From: Novosphingobium sediminis
GTDB lineage: Bacteria > Pseudomonadota > Alphaproteobacteria > Sphingomonadales > Sphingomonadaceae
DNA length: 64,000 nt
Direction of reading: 5' to 3'
NCBI RefSeq assembly: GCF_007991615.1
Contig: NZ_BJYR01000012.1
Coordinates: forward strand, 1-64,000
Shown: one piece after another, positions 1 to 8,823 of the stretch
Position numbering within the stretch: the first letter of the stretch is position 1
How the letters are laid out: each line of letters starts with the position of its first letter
Made by a program: the position numbers and the translations under genes
The notes under the pieces: generated by a model
What the model saw: the letters and a program-made list of their open reading frames with translations, nothing else
The model's database searches: none
Told to the model about the DNA's origin: nothing

Positions 1-34
1 GGAGCGCGCAGCGGCGTGGGCGCTGGCGTCGTAA
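1..34 (+). CDS. C-terminal end of an upstream protein (partial)
   Basis: Reading from base 2, an open frame gives the residues [10 protein letters not shown] and stops at a TAA at 32-34. The gene enters from outside the window, so its product cannot be named. It lies 55 bp upstream of a MaoC-type hydratase on the same strand. In proteobacteria such hydratases are often paired with a CitE/HpcH-like lyase or a CoA transferase, but that is inference from habit and not from this fragment. Confidence 0.45.
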   Translation, partial: ERAAAWALAS

Positions 35-39
35 ACCCC

Positions 40-69
40 ACCCCGGCCCTCCCCTTGAGGGGAGGGGGA
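40..69. repeat. GC-rich hairpin, short relative of the CCCTCCC repeats
   Basis: The arms CCCTCCCC (47-54) and GGGGAGGG (59-66) enclose a TTGA loop and are preceded by a CCCCACCCCGG stretch. The composition matches the longer palindromic repeats found at five other intergenic sites in this window. There is no T-tract, so a repeat element is a better description than a terminator. Confidence 0.5.
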
Positions 70-89
70 AGAAGAAAGGACACTCGGGA

Positions 90-542
90 ATGGCAGGCCG
101 CTACTTCGATGAATGGCAGGTGGGCGACAAGCTCACCCATGAAATCCGCCGCACCGTGACCGAGACCGACAACCTGCTGTTCTCGGTGATGACGCACAAT
201 CCGCAGCCGCTGCACATCGATGCCGAAGCCGCGCGGGCCAGCGAGTTCGGGCAGATCCTCGTCAACGGCACCTTCACGTTTGCGCTGATGGTGGGGCTGT
301 CGGTCGGCGATACCACCGTGGGCACGCTCGTCGCCAACCTCGGCTACGACAAGCTGGTGATGCCGAAGCCCGTATTCCTCGGCGATACCCTGCGCGCCAC
401 CAGCGAAGTGGTGGAGTTGCGCGCCAGCAAGTCGCGCCCCGATGCAGGGATCGTGACCTTCGCGCACGAAGCTCTCAACCAGCGCGACGAAGTGGTGTGC
501 CGCTGCCTGCGGATGGCACTGCTGGCGAAGAAGCCCGCTTAG
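90..542 (+). CDS. MaoC-family (R)-hydratase/dehydratase
   Basis: This 150-aa single hot-dog-fold protein resembles MaoC-type hydratases, which add water to, or remove it from, CoA thioesters in the cytosol. The expected catalytic region is visible as NPQPLHID at residues 37-44; the family normally uses an Asp/Asn and a His spaced this way. The length matches single-domain MaoC proteins. The ATG at 90 follows an AAAGGA ribosome site. Its stop overlaps the stop of the convergent L,D-transpeptidase-like gene by 4 bp. The substrate is not visible. An upstream gene ending at 34 may be an operon partner. The family call is firm; the pathway is not. Confidence 0.85.
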   Translation: MAGRYFDEWQVGDKLTHEIRRTVTETDNLLFSVMTHNPQPLHIDAEAARASEFGQILVNGTFTFALMVGLSVGDTTVGTLVANLGYDKLVMPKPVFLGDTLRATSEVVELRASKSRPDAGIVTFAHEALNQRDEVVCRCLRMALLAKKPA

Positions 543-1231
543 GCCGTCGCGAAGAGCAGGCGGCCCGGGCCGAGCGCTTCGAGCACGTGGTTGATTTCGC
601 GCGGGTTCACCGCGAAGCAGCCCTGGCTGCGGCCGACGCGGCCCTGCATGGCAACAACGGCTGGCGACACGTAGCTCGCCGCGTGGATCACGATGCCGCG
701 TTCCATCGCGCGGTCGTTATCCGGATCGAGACCGACCAGTCGGCGCGAACGGCCGTGCTTGCCGTAGTAAAGCTCGCCCGTGACGTAGCTGCCGCGTGAG
801 GAGGCTTCGGAGTCCACCTGATTCGAAAAGTGCTGCGCCATGCCGCAATTGGCCGGGTCCGAGCCCTTGCCATGCGCGACCAGCAGCGGCGCGGAGACGG
901 TGCCGCCGGCAAGGTCGACGATATGGAAGCGCGCTTCACGCGAAGGCTGCGAGAAATCGACGATGGCGATGCGGTCGCGGGCGGCGATCACGGAACCGTG
1001 CTGGTCCAGCGCCGCAAGCGCGCGCGGGATGAGGGGGAGGATGCCCGAGCGTGCGATGGCCACCGGCTCGCCCTGCACCATAGGTGCGCCTGCATCAGCC
1101 ACCGGTACTGTGCCCCAGAACGTGCCACCCGGCAGTTCGGCTTCCTGCGCATGCAGGGGCTGGCGCGGCAGCGCAAGCGAAGCAGCGGTTCCGGTGAGGG
1201 CGCCAAGAAAGTGGCGCCGGTTGATTGTCAT
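539..1231 (-). CDS. exported L,D-transpeptidase-like (YkuD-type catalytic domain) protein
   Basis: The product is about 230 aa. It begins [20 protein letters not shown], a twin-arginine or lipoprotein-like export signal ending near LHAQ at residue 29. The C-terminal part carries [10 protein letters not shown] and GRSQGCFAV, the His and Ser-x-Gly-Cys motifs of the murein L,D-transpeptidase fold, where the Cys is the acyl-enzyme nucleophile. Such enzymes act on peptidoglycan in the periplasm. The ATG at 1231 is preferred to an upstream in-frame codon because the export signal follows it directly and AGGA lies upstream. The sequence fits the PF13645-type subgroup, whose substrates are poorly known, so cross-linking activity is not assured. 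Confidence 0.8.
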   Translation of the reverse strand: MTINRRHFLGALTGTAASLALPRQPLHAQEAELPGGTFWGTVPVADAGAPMVQGEPVAIARSGILPLIPRALAALDQHGSVIAARDRIAIVDFSQPSREARFHIVDLAGGTVSAPLLVAHGKGSDPANCGMAQHFSNQVDSEASSRGSYVTGELYYGKHGRSRRLVGLDPDNDRAMERGIVIHAASYVSPAVVAMQGRVGRSQGCFAVNPREINHVLEALGPGRLLFATA

Positions 1232-1547
1232 TGTTTCAGCAAGTCCTGAACGCGTTAGCGACCCCGCCTGCAACTAAGGCAGGCAACGGTTGATGATCCA
1301 ACCCCCTAGCGGTTGATGTTGCGACGAAGCGTGGCTCACGTGCCACTGACCGTTGCGAGTCGCGGCTCGGCCTGCAGTGCTATGGCGGGCTGGGGCGTGG
1401 ACCAAATCAGCGCCATCGCTTCCGCCGAGGGGCATTTTCAGGGTCGCCGCCGAATCCGCGCGGGCGGCGAATGCCGTATTAAGAAATAAAAAGTTACAAA
1501 TGGCGGATTATGTCGTTTCGGCAATAAAATTGCTGCGTGGATATTCC

Positions 1548-1593
1548 GTCACACTCGGATGGAACTGGCGGAATTCCGCCAGTTTTGTGTGAC
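1548..1593. promoter_or_regulatory. nested inverted repeats upstream of the TonB-dependent receptor
   Basis: The gene-free stretch 1232-1682 holds the promoters of the two flanking genes. Its clearest structure is a perfect 22-bp palindrome at 1563-1584, with arms AACTGGCGG and CCGCCAGTT around AATT. It is flanked by an outer pair, GTCACAC (1548-1554) and GTGTGAC (1587-1593). The outer and inner centres differ by 3 bp, so the pairs may be two separate operator elements instead of one stem. They sit about 90-135 bp before the receptor ATG, where a dimeric repressor or an mRNA leader structure could act. Nothing else in the stretch was recognised. Confidence 0.5.
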
Positions 1594-1682
1594 ACCTTCA
1601 TGTCAGGATGTCAGAATACAGTCATGCAAGCTGCCTAGAGCGCCCTCATCCGGGGCTCGAACCTGTCTAGCAGAGGTTTACC

Positions 1683-4274
1683 ATGACATTCGAAAATACC
1701 ATCCGCGCCGGCCTGCTGGCCGGAGCGGGCGCGCTTGCACTCATCGCTTTTCCTGCCTTCGCCGCTGAGCCGGTTGAAGCTGCCGCTGCCGAAGCCGCAC
1801 CGGCTCCTGCTGCAGGCCTGCCCGATGGCGTGCCGATCGAGGAAATCGTCGTCACCGCGACCAAGCGCGAGACCAACCTTCAGAAGACGCCGATCTCGAT
1901 CTCGGTCGTGAACGCGGAAACGATCCGCGAGCGCCGCGTGCAGAGCCTGCTCGATCTCGCCGACGGCGGCGTACCGAGCCTTCGCGTTGCGACTTTCGAG
2001 GCGCGCCAGTCGGCCCTCACTATCGGCATCCGCGGCATCGTTCCGCTCGATGCGAACCAGCCCGCTCGCGAACAGGGCGTCGGCATCTATATTGACGGCG
2101 TCTACCTTGGCCGCCAGCATGGCCTCAACACCGGCCTGTTCGATATCGAGCGCGTCGAAGTGCTCAAGGGTCCGCAGGGCACGCTGTTCGGCCGCAATAC
2201 CGAAGGCGGCGCGCTCTCGCTGATCTCGAAAGCTCCCACCGGCAAGTTCGGCGGCAGCATCGATGGCAGCATCGGCAACATCGGCTCGCGCAGCGGTGCA
2301 ATCCACCTCAACCTGCCCGAAGTGATCGGCTTCTCGGTCAAGCTCGACGGCGTCTACCAGCATCAGGACCCCGTCACCAAGAACCCGATGCCGAACCAGG
2401 AAGGCTGGGGCCTGTTCGATCGCAAGGGCTTCCGCGCCGCCGTTCGCTGGAACCCCTTCGCGGGCCTGACCAACGATTTCACCTTCGACATCGCGCGCGA
2501 CGAGAACACTCCGTTCTACAGCCAGCTGCTGAACTACAACCCGAACAACTGCCAGAGCGGCGGTTCGAACTCCTCGCCGCTGGCGATCCCCGCCGGCAGC
2601 ACCTGCACCACCCCCGGCACCGCCTTTGTTGGGACGCAGGGCACGGTTCGCGCGCTGCTTCCCGGCGTCGAGGTCAATGGTGATACCCTGATGCGCACTG
2701 CCGACATCGGCGTGCCGCAGCGCCGCAGCTTCGACGAGACCCACGGTTTCACCAACGTCCTCAAGTGGAAGATTGCGCCGGAAATCGAACTGCGCTCGAT
2801 CACCGCATGGCGCGGTGTGGATGTGCAGCAGTGGGATAACTCGGGCGGCGCCCACCGCGTGCCGGTCGTCAACTACACCCCGGCTTGCACCGTCAACGGC
2901 CCGGCGAGCTGCACCTTCAGCCGCTACAGCCTTGCCGACCTGCGCCAGCGCCAGTTCAGCCAGGAACTGCAGGCTGTCGGCTCGATCGGTCCAGTCGATT
3001 ACGTTGCCGGTCTCTACTACTTCAACGAACACGTGAGCGACACGGCCGCCACGCCGAACTCGATGCGCGTGATCTACAACACGCCGACGCAGGCCACCTA
3101 CGTGCCCAACGTGTTCTGCACGGCCGATACCCCTGATTTCGTTGGCAAGGCCGTGAACGGCTGCTCGATCGACCGCGCCTCGCAGGTCAGCTCCAAGAGC
3201 TATGCGATCTTCGGCCAGGCAACCTGGAATGCGACCGACAAGCTCCACATCACGGCTGGCGGCCGCTACACCTGGGACGAGAAGCAGGGCGAGCTGGTCT
3301 ATTCGCGCAACATCGACTACCGGACCAACCCGGCCATCGCTGCGGCGAACGGTTATGTGCCGCTCGACAAGAAGTGGCGCCGGTTCAACCCGCTGGTGAC
3401 GATCGCCTACGACGTCAACGACGAGGTTCACACCTACGCCAAGTACGCGACCGGCTACCGCGCCGGCGGTGCCAGCTCGCGAACTTCGGACTACCGGGCG
3501 TTCAACCCGGAAGACGTCAAGAGCTACGAAATCGGTCTGAAAGCCGACCTGTTTGGCCGCCGTGCCCGTCTGAACCTTGCGGGTTACATCATGGACCGCA
3601 CCGGTAGCCAGGTGGACCTTTCGACCATCCAGCCCACCGCGACCGGCAACTTCAACAACCTCGTGACGTTCAACGCCCCGGGCACGACCAAGATCCGCGG
3701 TATTGAAGCTGACCTGACGGTGAAGCCGGTCAGCCGCCTGACCATGAACTTCTCCTACGCCTATACCTACACCGACATTCCTCTCGTGCCGGTGACGTAC
3801 ACGCAGTTCAGCAGCACGGGCACGGCGCTGTTCAGCACGACGGTGAACCAGAAGTTCTACATCGTCTACACGCCGCGCAATGCCGCGAGCGCGTCGATCG
3901 ACTACGACCTGCCGGAGATCCTTGGCGGCGCTCGCCCCAAGATCCACGTCGATGCCAACTACGCTCAGGCGACGCAGAGCTTCGATCAGTTTGCAACGAA
4001 GGCTGACTCGAGCTTCATCGTCAACGCCCGTCTGTCGCTGCTCGACATCGAGGTCGGTGACAACAAGCTCAACATCGGGCTGTGGGGCCGCAACGTTTTC
4101 AACCACCAGTACGTCTACCGCCGCGATCCGTCGAACAGCCTCCCCGCTGTGCAGACCAGCGGCCCGGCGGGCACCAACGTGGTTGTGATCGGCAACAACG
4201 GCAGCGTGCTGGGCGACTACGGCAACTTCAACATGCCGCGCACCTTCGGTTTCGACGCTTCGATCAAGTTCTGA
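1683..4274 (+). CDS. TonB-dependent outer-membrane receptor
   Basis: The protein has 863 aa. A signal peptide (about residues 1-28, ending AFAA) leads into an Ala/Pro-rich linker and the TonB-box/plug start EEIVVTATKRETN (53-65). The plug shows IDGVYLGRQ and VLKGPQGTLFGRNTEGG. The remainder alternates as expected for a 22-stranded barrel and ends in Phe (FDASIKF), the usual outer-membrane assembly signature. The family imports siderophores, vitamins, glycans or aromatics using TonB energy, and sphingomonads carry dozens. No neighbouring transport gene identifies the ligand. The ATG at 1683 has GAGG seven bases upstream, and a strong terminator follows the gene. Confidence 0.93.
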   Translation: MTFENTIRAGLLAGAGALALIAFPAFAAEPVEAAAAEAAPAPAAGLPDGVPIEEIVVTATKRETNLQKTPISISVVNAETIRERRVQSLLDLADGGVPSLRVATFEARQSALTIGIRGIVPLDANQPAREQGVGIYIDGVYLGRQHGLNTGLFDIERVEVLKGPQGTLFGRNTEGGALSLISKAPTGKFGGSIDGSIGNIGSRSGAIHLNLPEVIGFSVKLDGVYQHQDPVTKNPMPNQEGWGLFDRKGFRAAVRWNPFAGLTNDFTFDIARDENTPFYSQLLNYNPNNCQSGGSNSSPLAIPAGSTCTTPGTAFVGTQGTVRALLPGVEVNGDTLMRTADIGVPQRRSFDETHGFTNVLKWKIAPEIELRSITAWRGVDVQQWDNSGGAHRVPVVNYTPACTVNGPASCTFSRYSLADLRQRQFSQELQAVGSIGPVDYVAGLYYFNEHVSDTAATPNSMRVIYNTPTQATYVPNVFCTADTPDFVGKAVNGCSIDRASQVSSKSYAIFGQATWNATDKLHITAGGRYTWDEKQGELVYSRNIDYRTNPAIAAANGYVPLDKKWRRFNPLVTIAYDVNDEVHTYAKYATGYRAGGASSRTSDYRAFNPEDVKSYEIGLKADLFGRRARLNLAGYIMDRTGSQVDLSTIQPTATGNFNNLVTFNAPGTTKIRGIEADLTVKPVSRLTMNFSYAYTYTDIPLVPVTYTQFSSTGTALFSTTVNQKFYIVYTPRNAASASIDYDLPEILGGARPKIHVDANYAQATQSFDQFATKADSSFIVNARLSLLDIEVGDNKLNIGLWGRNVFNHQYVYRRDPSNSLPAVQTSGPAGTNVVVIGNNGSVLGDYGNFNMPRTFGFDASIKF

Positions 4275-4302
4275 TCGCAGCGCAGCCTGCACACACAAAA
4301 GG

Positions 4303-4338
4303 ACGGCGGCCGGAGCGATCCGGCCGCCGTTTTTCGTT
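4303..4338 (+). terminator. rho-independent terminator of the TonB receptor gene
   Basis: An 11-bp stem, ACGGCGGCCGG (4303-4313) with CCGGCCGCCGT (4320-4330), encloses a 6-base loop and is followed by TTTTCGTTT. It lies 29 bp after the receptor stop codon. Confidence 0.9.
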
Positions 4339-4354
4339 TGGGCAGAGGGCGGGT

Positions 4355-4780
4355 TCAGCGGCGATCGAGGCCGATCTTGCCCGAACCGAATGCTGCGACC
4401 TGCAGCAGGCCGCCGGCCATGGCGAGGTTCTTCAGGAAGTGGATGAACTGGTTCTGATCAGCGAAGTGCGCGTGAAAGGCGAGCGCAGTGGCGACGCTGA
4501 AGCCCGCGAGAACCAGCGCAACGATGCGGGTGCGAAACCCGGCGATCAGCGCAAGGCCGCCTCCGACTTCGATCAGCGCCGCGGCGATCAGAGCGGCAGG
4601 GGCGAAAGGCAGGCCAGCGCTGGCGATATAGTCGATGGTGGCATCGGGCGCGGCGATCTTGCCGAGGCCGCTGAGGATGAAGATCGCGGCAATCAGCACG
4701 CGGCCGGCGGCGGCGAGGATGTGACCGGTTGCGGATTCCGAAGTCTGGGCAGTGGCGGCGTTGACAGTGGTGGTGGTCAT
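4355..4780 (-). CDS. DoxX-family membrane protein
   Basis: This is a 141-aa protein with four hydrophobic segments, for example ILAAAGRVLIAAIFILSGLG near residues 21-40 and LIEVGGGLALIAGFRTRIVA further on. The pattern is that of DoxX/SURF4-like inner-membrane proteins, some of which are linked to redox or oxidative-stress functions. The start at 4780 is chosen because AAGGA lies 8 bases upstream and because upstream in-frame codons would add an Arg-rich tail untypical of the family. It is convergent with the TonB receptor and separated from the next minus-strand gene by 140 bp, so it is probably monocistronic. No specific substrate can be assigned. Confidence 0.8.
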   Translation of the reverse strand: MTTTTVNAATAQTSESATGHILAAAGRVLIAAIFILSGLGKIAAPDATIDYIASAGLPFAPAALIAAALIEVGGGLALIAGFRTRIVALVLAGFSVATALAFHAHFADQNQFIHFLKNLAMAGGLLQVAAFGSGKIGLDRR

Positions 4781-4921
4781 GGCTTGATCCTTTGCAGTTC
4801 TTGCCGGGCGAGGAGCCGTCCGGTCCTGTTGCAAACGGAATACGCGTGACCGATCATCCGGAAAATCCGGATAATATCGTTTCATTTATTCGATAAAATG
4901 GAAAAGCTGCGGGGTAGCAGT

Positions 4922-6112
4922 TTACGCCGCGCGGCGCGGGCCCACTTCGCGGCGTGCGTCGCGAACGAGGCGTTCGTAGCTGGCGAACAGCTCGGCGAAG
5001 TGGTCGTCCATCACACGCGGGGCAGGGATGCTGGCGCGCGGGCCGTCGATCCCGCTTTCGCGCGCGATGCAGTATTCGACGATGGTTTCGGCGGCGTCTG
5101 CGGCGTTGGCGGATTCGTAGATCCACCCGCCTGATGCGCGTGCCTGATCGGCCGCGCCGCCTTCATCGGGGGCGATGAGAGGCAGGCCGGAGGCGCGTGC
5201 CTCGGCGGCGACCATGCAGAACGTCTCGGCTTCGCAGCCATGGACCAGCGCATCGGCGCTCGCCATCACGCGGGCGAGTTCGGCGCGGTTGGTGATCGGC
5301 TCGAGGATGCGAATGTGGGGATTGCCCGCGATGCGCTTCTCGATCGCCTTCAGATCGCGGCCTTGCCCGGCCAGTACCATGCCCACGGGCCGACGCGTAC
5401 CCGCTGCGGTGACGGCATCGACCAGCATCGGCCAGCGCTTTTCCGGCGCAAACCGGCCCACGCCGATCAGCAGCGTGGCATCTTCGGGCAGCTCGCACAT
5501 TTCGAGCAGCCCCTTGCGCAGGCGTTCATCGCGATGGGAGGGGGCAAACACGCCCGGATCGACCCCCATCGGATTGGTCACCACGCCCGACAGACCCCCG
5601 TTCGTGAGGCGGTCGGACAGGCCCTGGCTGGCGCTCACGATCATGTCGAACTGCGTGTCGAGCCGGCGCAGGTGGCGCCAGTAGCGATCGAACGCCTTGT
5701 CGATCACCGGGCGCGGGGCGACGCCATCGAACCAGCGATAGGCATAGGCCGAGAGCGGATCGGCGTGCATGATGAGCGCGCGCGGGGCCGTACCCGGCCA
5801 TTCGCCCACCAGACTGGCACTGCGCCAGGGCGAAGAGGCCTCGACCATGTCCGGCGCCTCGCGGTCCAGCGCCCGGTAAAGCGCAGGCACGTCGCTGAAA
5901 TAGCGGTAGTTGAAATCGAGCGGGAAAACCGTGCTCTTGAGCCAGACGATGCGTGCTTTCGGCCCGCGTTCCTCGACGCGGTTTTCCTCGCCCGGCGCGA
6001 TGACGACCACTTCATGGCCCATCGCCGCGCCAGCCTTCAGCTTGCGATCGACATAGGTGCGCACGCCGCCGCCCTTGGGCGCGTAGAAGGCGCATACATC
6101 TACAAGCTTCAT
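4922..6112 (-). CDS. glycosyltransferase (GT4-like), last gene of the envelope operon
   Basis: This 396-aa protein has a GT-B-fold layout. The N-terminal acceptor domain begins MKLVDVCAFYAPKGGGVRTY, the Gly-rich opening usual in GT4 enzymes. The C-terminal donor domain contains IGVGRFAPEKRWPMLVDAV and EAETFCMVAAEARASGLPLI, where the E-x7-E-type donor-binding motif falls. It should transfer a sugar from a nucleotide-sugar to a lipid or glycan acceptor at the cytosolic membrane face. It lies 8 bp after the DUF2141 gene, in a run of overlapping minus-strand genes. Neither the donor nor the acceptor can be read from the sequence. Confidence 0.85.
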   Translation of the reverse strand: MKLVDVCAFYAPKGGGVRTYVDRKLKAGAAMGHEVVVIAPGEENRVEERGPKARIVWLKSTVFPLDFNYRYFSDVPALYRALDREAPDMVEASSPWRSASLVGEWPGTAPRALIMHADPLSAYAYRWFDGVAPRPVIDKAFDRYWRHLRRLDTQFDMIVSASQGLSDRLTNGGLSGVVTNPMGVDPGVFAPSHRDERLRKGLLEMCELPEDATLLIGVGRFAPEKRWPMLVDAVTAAGTRRPVGMVLAGQGRDLKAIEKRIAGNPHIRILEPITNRAELARVMASADALVHGCEAETFCMVAAEARASGLPLIAPDEGGAADQARASGGWIYESANAADAAETIVEYCIARESGIDGPRASIPAPRVMDDHFAELFASYERLVRDARREVGPRRAA

Positions 6113-6120
6113 GGGACGAC

Positions 6121-6651
6121 CTACGACCTCTTGAGGGGCCCGAACGAGAACAGGCCGGTACGGTAATTCATTACTACGCGCAACGTGGTTAAACTTCCGC
6201 CTGCATTGACGGCGACCGCGTTCGCCTTGGGCTTTGACCAGCCCAGCCGGGGGTTGCCCGAAAAGCCGATGCCATCGTGGCTGAGGCTGAACTTGCGATC
6301 GGCATTGCGGTCATGCAGCACGGTTACGGCATAGGTGCCGGGGCCGGGCAGGCGAATGCAGACGCGCGGGGTAGGCTCGGCCGGGACGGCCACTTCCACG
6401 CGGCGGAAGGTCTTGCCTGCCATGACCAGCACGTTGTCGTCGGCGAGGAAATCGGCGTCGTTGGCCGGATAGACCTCAACCTTCACGCGCCCGGCGCGGT
6501 CCTTAAGGCCGATGAGATCTACGAGAAACGCTGGGCCGTTCTCGCCCGGACGGCACTGTCCTTCGGCCTTGCCGAGGTCAGGCGTCGAGGGGATCGGTGC
6601 CGCCGCAACAAGCAGCGCAAGTGCACCACCAAGGAAGACGAACCGTTTCAA
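6121..6651 (-). CDS. DUF2141-domain exported protein
   Basis: The product has 176 aa and a signal peptide, MKRFVFLGGALALLVAAAPI. Its beta-rich body holds GRVKVEVYPANDADF, a Cys pair (CRPG and RVCIRL) and GTYAVTVLHDRNADRKFS, the conserved Asp-x-Asn-x-Asp turn of DUF2141 proteins. The function of this family is unknown; periplasmic location is inferred from the signal. The start codon is TTG at 6651, supported by AAGGAGAA nine bases upstream. It overlaps the stop of the preceding flippase-like gene, which indicates translational coupling. Its place between a membrane protein and a glycosyltransferase suggests a role in the same surface pathway. Confidence 0.82.
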   Translation of the reverse strand: MKRFVFLGGALALLVAAAPIPSTPDLGKAEGQCRPGENGPAFLVDLIGLKDRAGRVKVEVYPANDADFLADDNVLVMAGKTFRRVEVAVPAEPTPRVCIRLPGPGTYAVTVLHDRNADRKFSLSHDGIGFSGNPRLGWSKPKANAVAVNAGGSLTTLRVVMNYRTGLFSFGPLKRS

Positions 6652-7658
6652 GCATTCTTCTCCTTCTGCACCAGATCAAGCAGCATCAAGCCAATGAACA
6701 ACACCACATGCGTTGCCACGATAAGGAGCGATATCATGGCAATCATGTCGCTAGTCTGAACCTGACTCCCAACAAGGAGAGTCGATATTCCAGCGAAGGC
6801 GATGTCTTTATTGGGAATTAACGGCAGGCGGGACAGAAGCAGGCGAACTGTTGCGAAAAGGAGCCACGATCCCATGCCGACGCTGGGCAGGATGAGATGC
6901 CAGGCAAGCGCCGAGAGGCCGGTATTGGCGACGATGCGCAGGGTGTGGACGACGAAGACGAAGGCGAGTTCGGCCTTGGGCAGGCTGAGCAGGCCATTGC
7001 GGAAGAACATGATGACGAGGCTGGTGACGAGCACCACGCCGATCGAAGTGGCGAGCACGTGACTATCGCCGGCGCCGCCGCCATCGAGCCCGAGCTGGCT
7101 GATGATCGGCCAGGTGAAGATGAGCAGCAGCACCGTCATGATATTGCCGGCGAGCGCCGACAGGATCGCAACGTCCTTCACCGCACCGAACGGCGAGCCT
7201 TCCATCTTCACATGGCGGCGCGCCCAATCGTAGAAGTAGACTTCGCCGACATAGCCCAGCAGCAGTTCGTTACCGATCAGCTTCTTGAGCAGCGGGAAGA
7301 TGCCCGAGACGGGGATGCCCCAGAGCTTGCGGAAGATCACCCAATCCGCCACCGGGCCTGCGAAATAGCTGGCGGCGAGCACCAGCCAGATCAGCGGCGA
7401 GGTTGGCACGATCGACCAGACTTGCGCCCAGTCGATCTTCCGCAGCTGCCACAGCACGGCAGCCAGAATGGCGAGCGAAATCACGGGCCCGATCCAGCCG
7501 CTCCACTTGCGCAGGTTGCGCTCCAGCGAGCCGGAGTTCGGCAGCGCCGTGGGCAGCACCGGGGGCAGGGTTTCGGTCAGGGCTTCGGCCATCGCTTCTG
7601 GGGGAACCATCGGTGAAATATCCTTCGAGGAGCCCGCCTCGCCATCGGGGTTAAGCAC
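6648..7658 (-). CDS. lysylphosphatidylglycerol-synthase-TM-like (flippase-like) membrane protein
   Basis: This is a 336-aa polytopic membrane protein with about eight hydrophobic segments (for example IGPVISLAILAAVLWQL and PLIWLVLAASYFAGPVADWV). The arrangement, with KLIGNELLLGYVGEVYFYDW in the middle, resembles the YbhN/LPG-synthetase transmembrane family, whose members are suspected to move or bind lipids. There is no soluble synthase domain. The 5' end overlaps the stop of the upstream GT4 gene by 8 bp and the 3' end overlaps the next start, so expression is coupled. A plausible but unproved role is transfer of the lipid-linked product of the neighbouring glycosyltransferases. Confidence 0.72.
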   Translation of the reverse strand: MLNPDGEAGSSKDISPMVPPEAMAEALTETLPPVLPTALPNSGSLERNLRKWSGWIGPVISLAILAAVLWQLRKIDWAQVWSIVPTSPLIWLVLAASYFAGPVADWVIFRKLWGIPVSGIFPLLKKLIGNELLLGYVGEVYFYDWARRHVKMEGSPFGAVKDVAILSALAGNIMTVLLLIFTWPIISQLGLDGGGAGDSHVLATSIGVVLVTSLVIMFFRNGLLSLPKAELAFVFVVHTLRIVANTGLSALAWHLILPSVGMGSWLLFATVRLLLSRLPLIPNKDIAFAGISTLLVGSQVQTSDMIAMISLLIVATHVVLFIGLMLLDLVQKEKNA

Positions 7659-8823
7659 AGGCGAGGCCCTCCATCAGCGCGCGATAGCCATGCGAAGCTA
7701 TCTCCACGGTGAACCGGCGTGATTGATTGCGCGCAACGGTTTCGTCAAATTTCAACTTGGCAATGTCTTTCATCGCCTGTGCGAGTGCGTCGGCATCGCC
7801 CACCGGCACCAGCAGGCCGAAGCGCCCGCCGCCCAGCATGTCGTCCATGCTCACGCTGCAGCGCGTGGTCACCACGGGCAGGCCAGCCGCCAGCGCCTCG
7901 GCAACGACGGCCGGAACTCCTTCATAATCCGAGGAAAGTACCAGCGCATCAGCCCTGGCCAGCTCGGCATCGAGGGGGCTGACATGGCCCGGCATGCGCA
8001 CCTTTCCGGCAAGGCCAAGGCGGGCGATCTGCGCTTCCAGTGATCGGCGCGCGCTGCCTTCGCCGATGATGGCCAAACTGTCATCTGGCCCCGCCATGCG
8101 CGCAAAAGCATCGATCAGCAGGCTGAAATTTTTCTGCGCCGCAAGCCTGCCGATGGCGAGGAAGCGCTTTCCGGGGCCACGCGGTGCCGCCTTGGCCGCG
8201 GCCCGCGCGGCGGTGAGGCGCTGGATATCGGCTTCCGCCAGCGATGGATCGTCGATCACCGCTATGCGCGCATCTTCCACACGCATCAGGCTGCCGATCT
8301 CTTCGCGCATCGGCGGCGCCATGCCGACAAGGCGCTGCAGCATCCTTCCCTGAATGCGCAGCCACAGCCGGTAGAACGGCCGCGCCGGGGCGGGCAGATC
8401 GTTGCGGGTGAGATCGTTGCTGATCTTGGCGACAACCGGCGGGCAGGCCTTGCCCAGCAGCAGCCGCATCGCCACCGCGACGACCGTGTAGGAATTGCCC
8501 GCGCAGAACAGCACGTCGGGCCGGATCCGCCGGATCGCGCGCGGCAACAGGGCGATCATCCACAGCGTCTCCCACGCCGCGCTGGGGATCGCCTCGGGGC
8601 CGAGCACTTCAAGCTCGATGCCCGGCCACTCGCGCTTCATCGCGCCCGCGGTGCGGCCCATCACCAGCCGCGCATCCAGCCCCTGCGCGCGCCACGCTTC
8701 ATGCAGTCGCAGTGCCACGCGCTCCACACCGCCGGGCTCGAAGCTGTGCAGGAAGGTCAGCACGCGCAGCGGCCGCGCAGGCGCAGGCATTTCCTGCGTC
8801 ATGGCTGCCGAAAGCGCGTTCAT
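7651..8823 (-). CDS. GT4-family glycosyltransferase
   Basis: The 390-aa protein begins with an acceptor-side domain (LRVLTFLHSFEPGGVERVAL). The donor-binding half contains FLAIGRLAAQKNFSLLIDAF and DYEGVPAVVAEALAAGLPVV, the E-x7-E region typical of retaining GT4 enzymes. It probably acts at the cytosolic face of the inner membrane. It overlaps the DUF2334 gene (4 bp) and the flippase-like gene (8 bp). With the glycosyltransferase at 4922-6112 it would give a two-sugar assembly line, but no sugar-nucleotide or polymerase genes are nearby. Confidence 0.88.
   Translation of the reverse strand: MNALSAAMTQEMPAPARPLRVLTFLHSFEPGGVERVALRLHEAWRAQGLDARLVMGRTAGAMKREWPGIELEVLGPEAIPSAAWETLWMIALLPRAIRRIRPDVLFCAGNSYTVVAVAMRLLLGKACPPVVAKISNDLTRNDLPAPARPFYRLWLRIQGRMLQRLVGMAPPMREEIGSLMRVEDARIAVIDDPSLAEADIQRLTAARAAAKAAPRGPGKRFLAIGRLAAQKNFSLLIDAFARMAGPDDSLAIIGEGSARRSLEAQIARLGLAGKVRMPGHVSPLDAELARADALVLSSDYEGVPAVVAEALAAGLPVVTTRCSVSMDDMLGGGRFGLLVPVGDADALAQAMKDIAKLKFDETVARNQSRRFTVEIASHGYRALMEGLACA

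Noticed and set aside
1353..1592. 79-codon frame in the gap before the first TonB receptor
   Set aside because: It has no ribosome site, no family resemblance and runs through the palindromic region, which is better read as regulatory DNA.
1635..4298. Very long open frame on the minus strand opposite the first TonB receptor gene
   Set aside because: Its translation is Arg/Val/Asp-rich with no domain, and the plus strand encodes a complete receptor with signal peptide, plug and barrel. High third-position GC produces such antisense frames.
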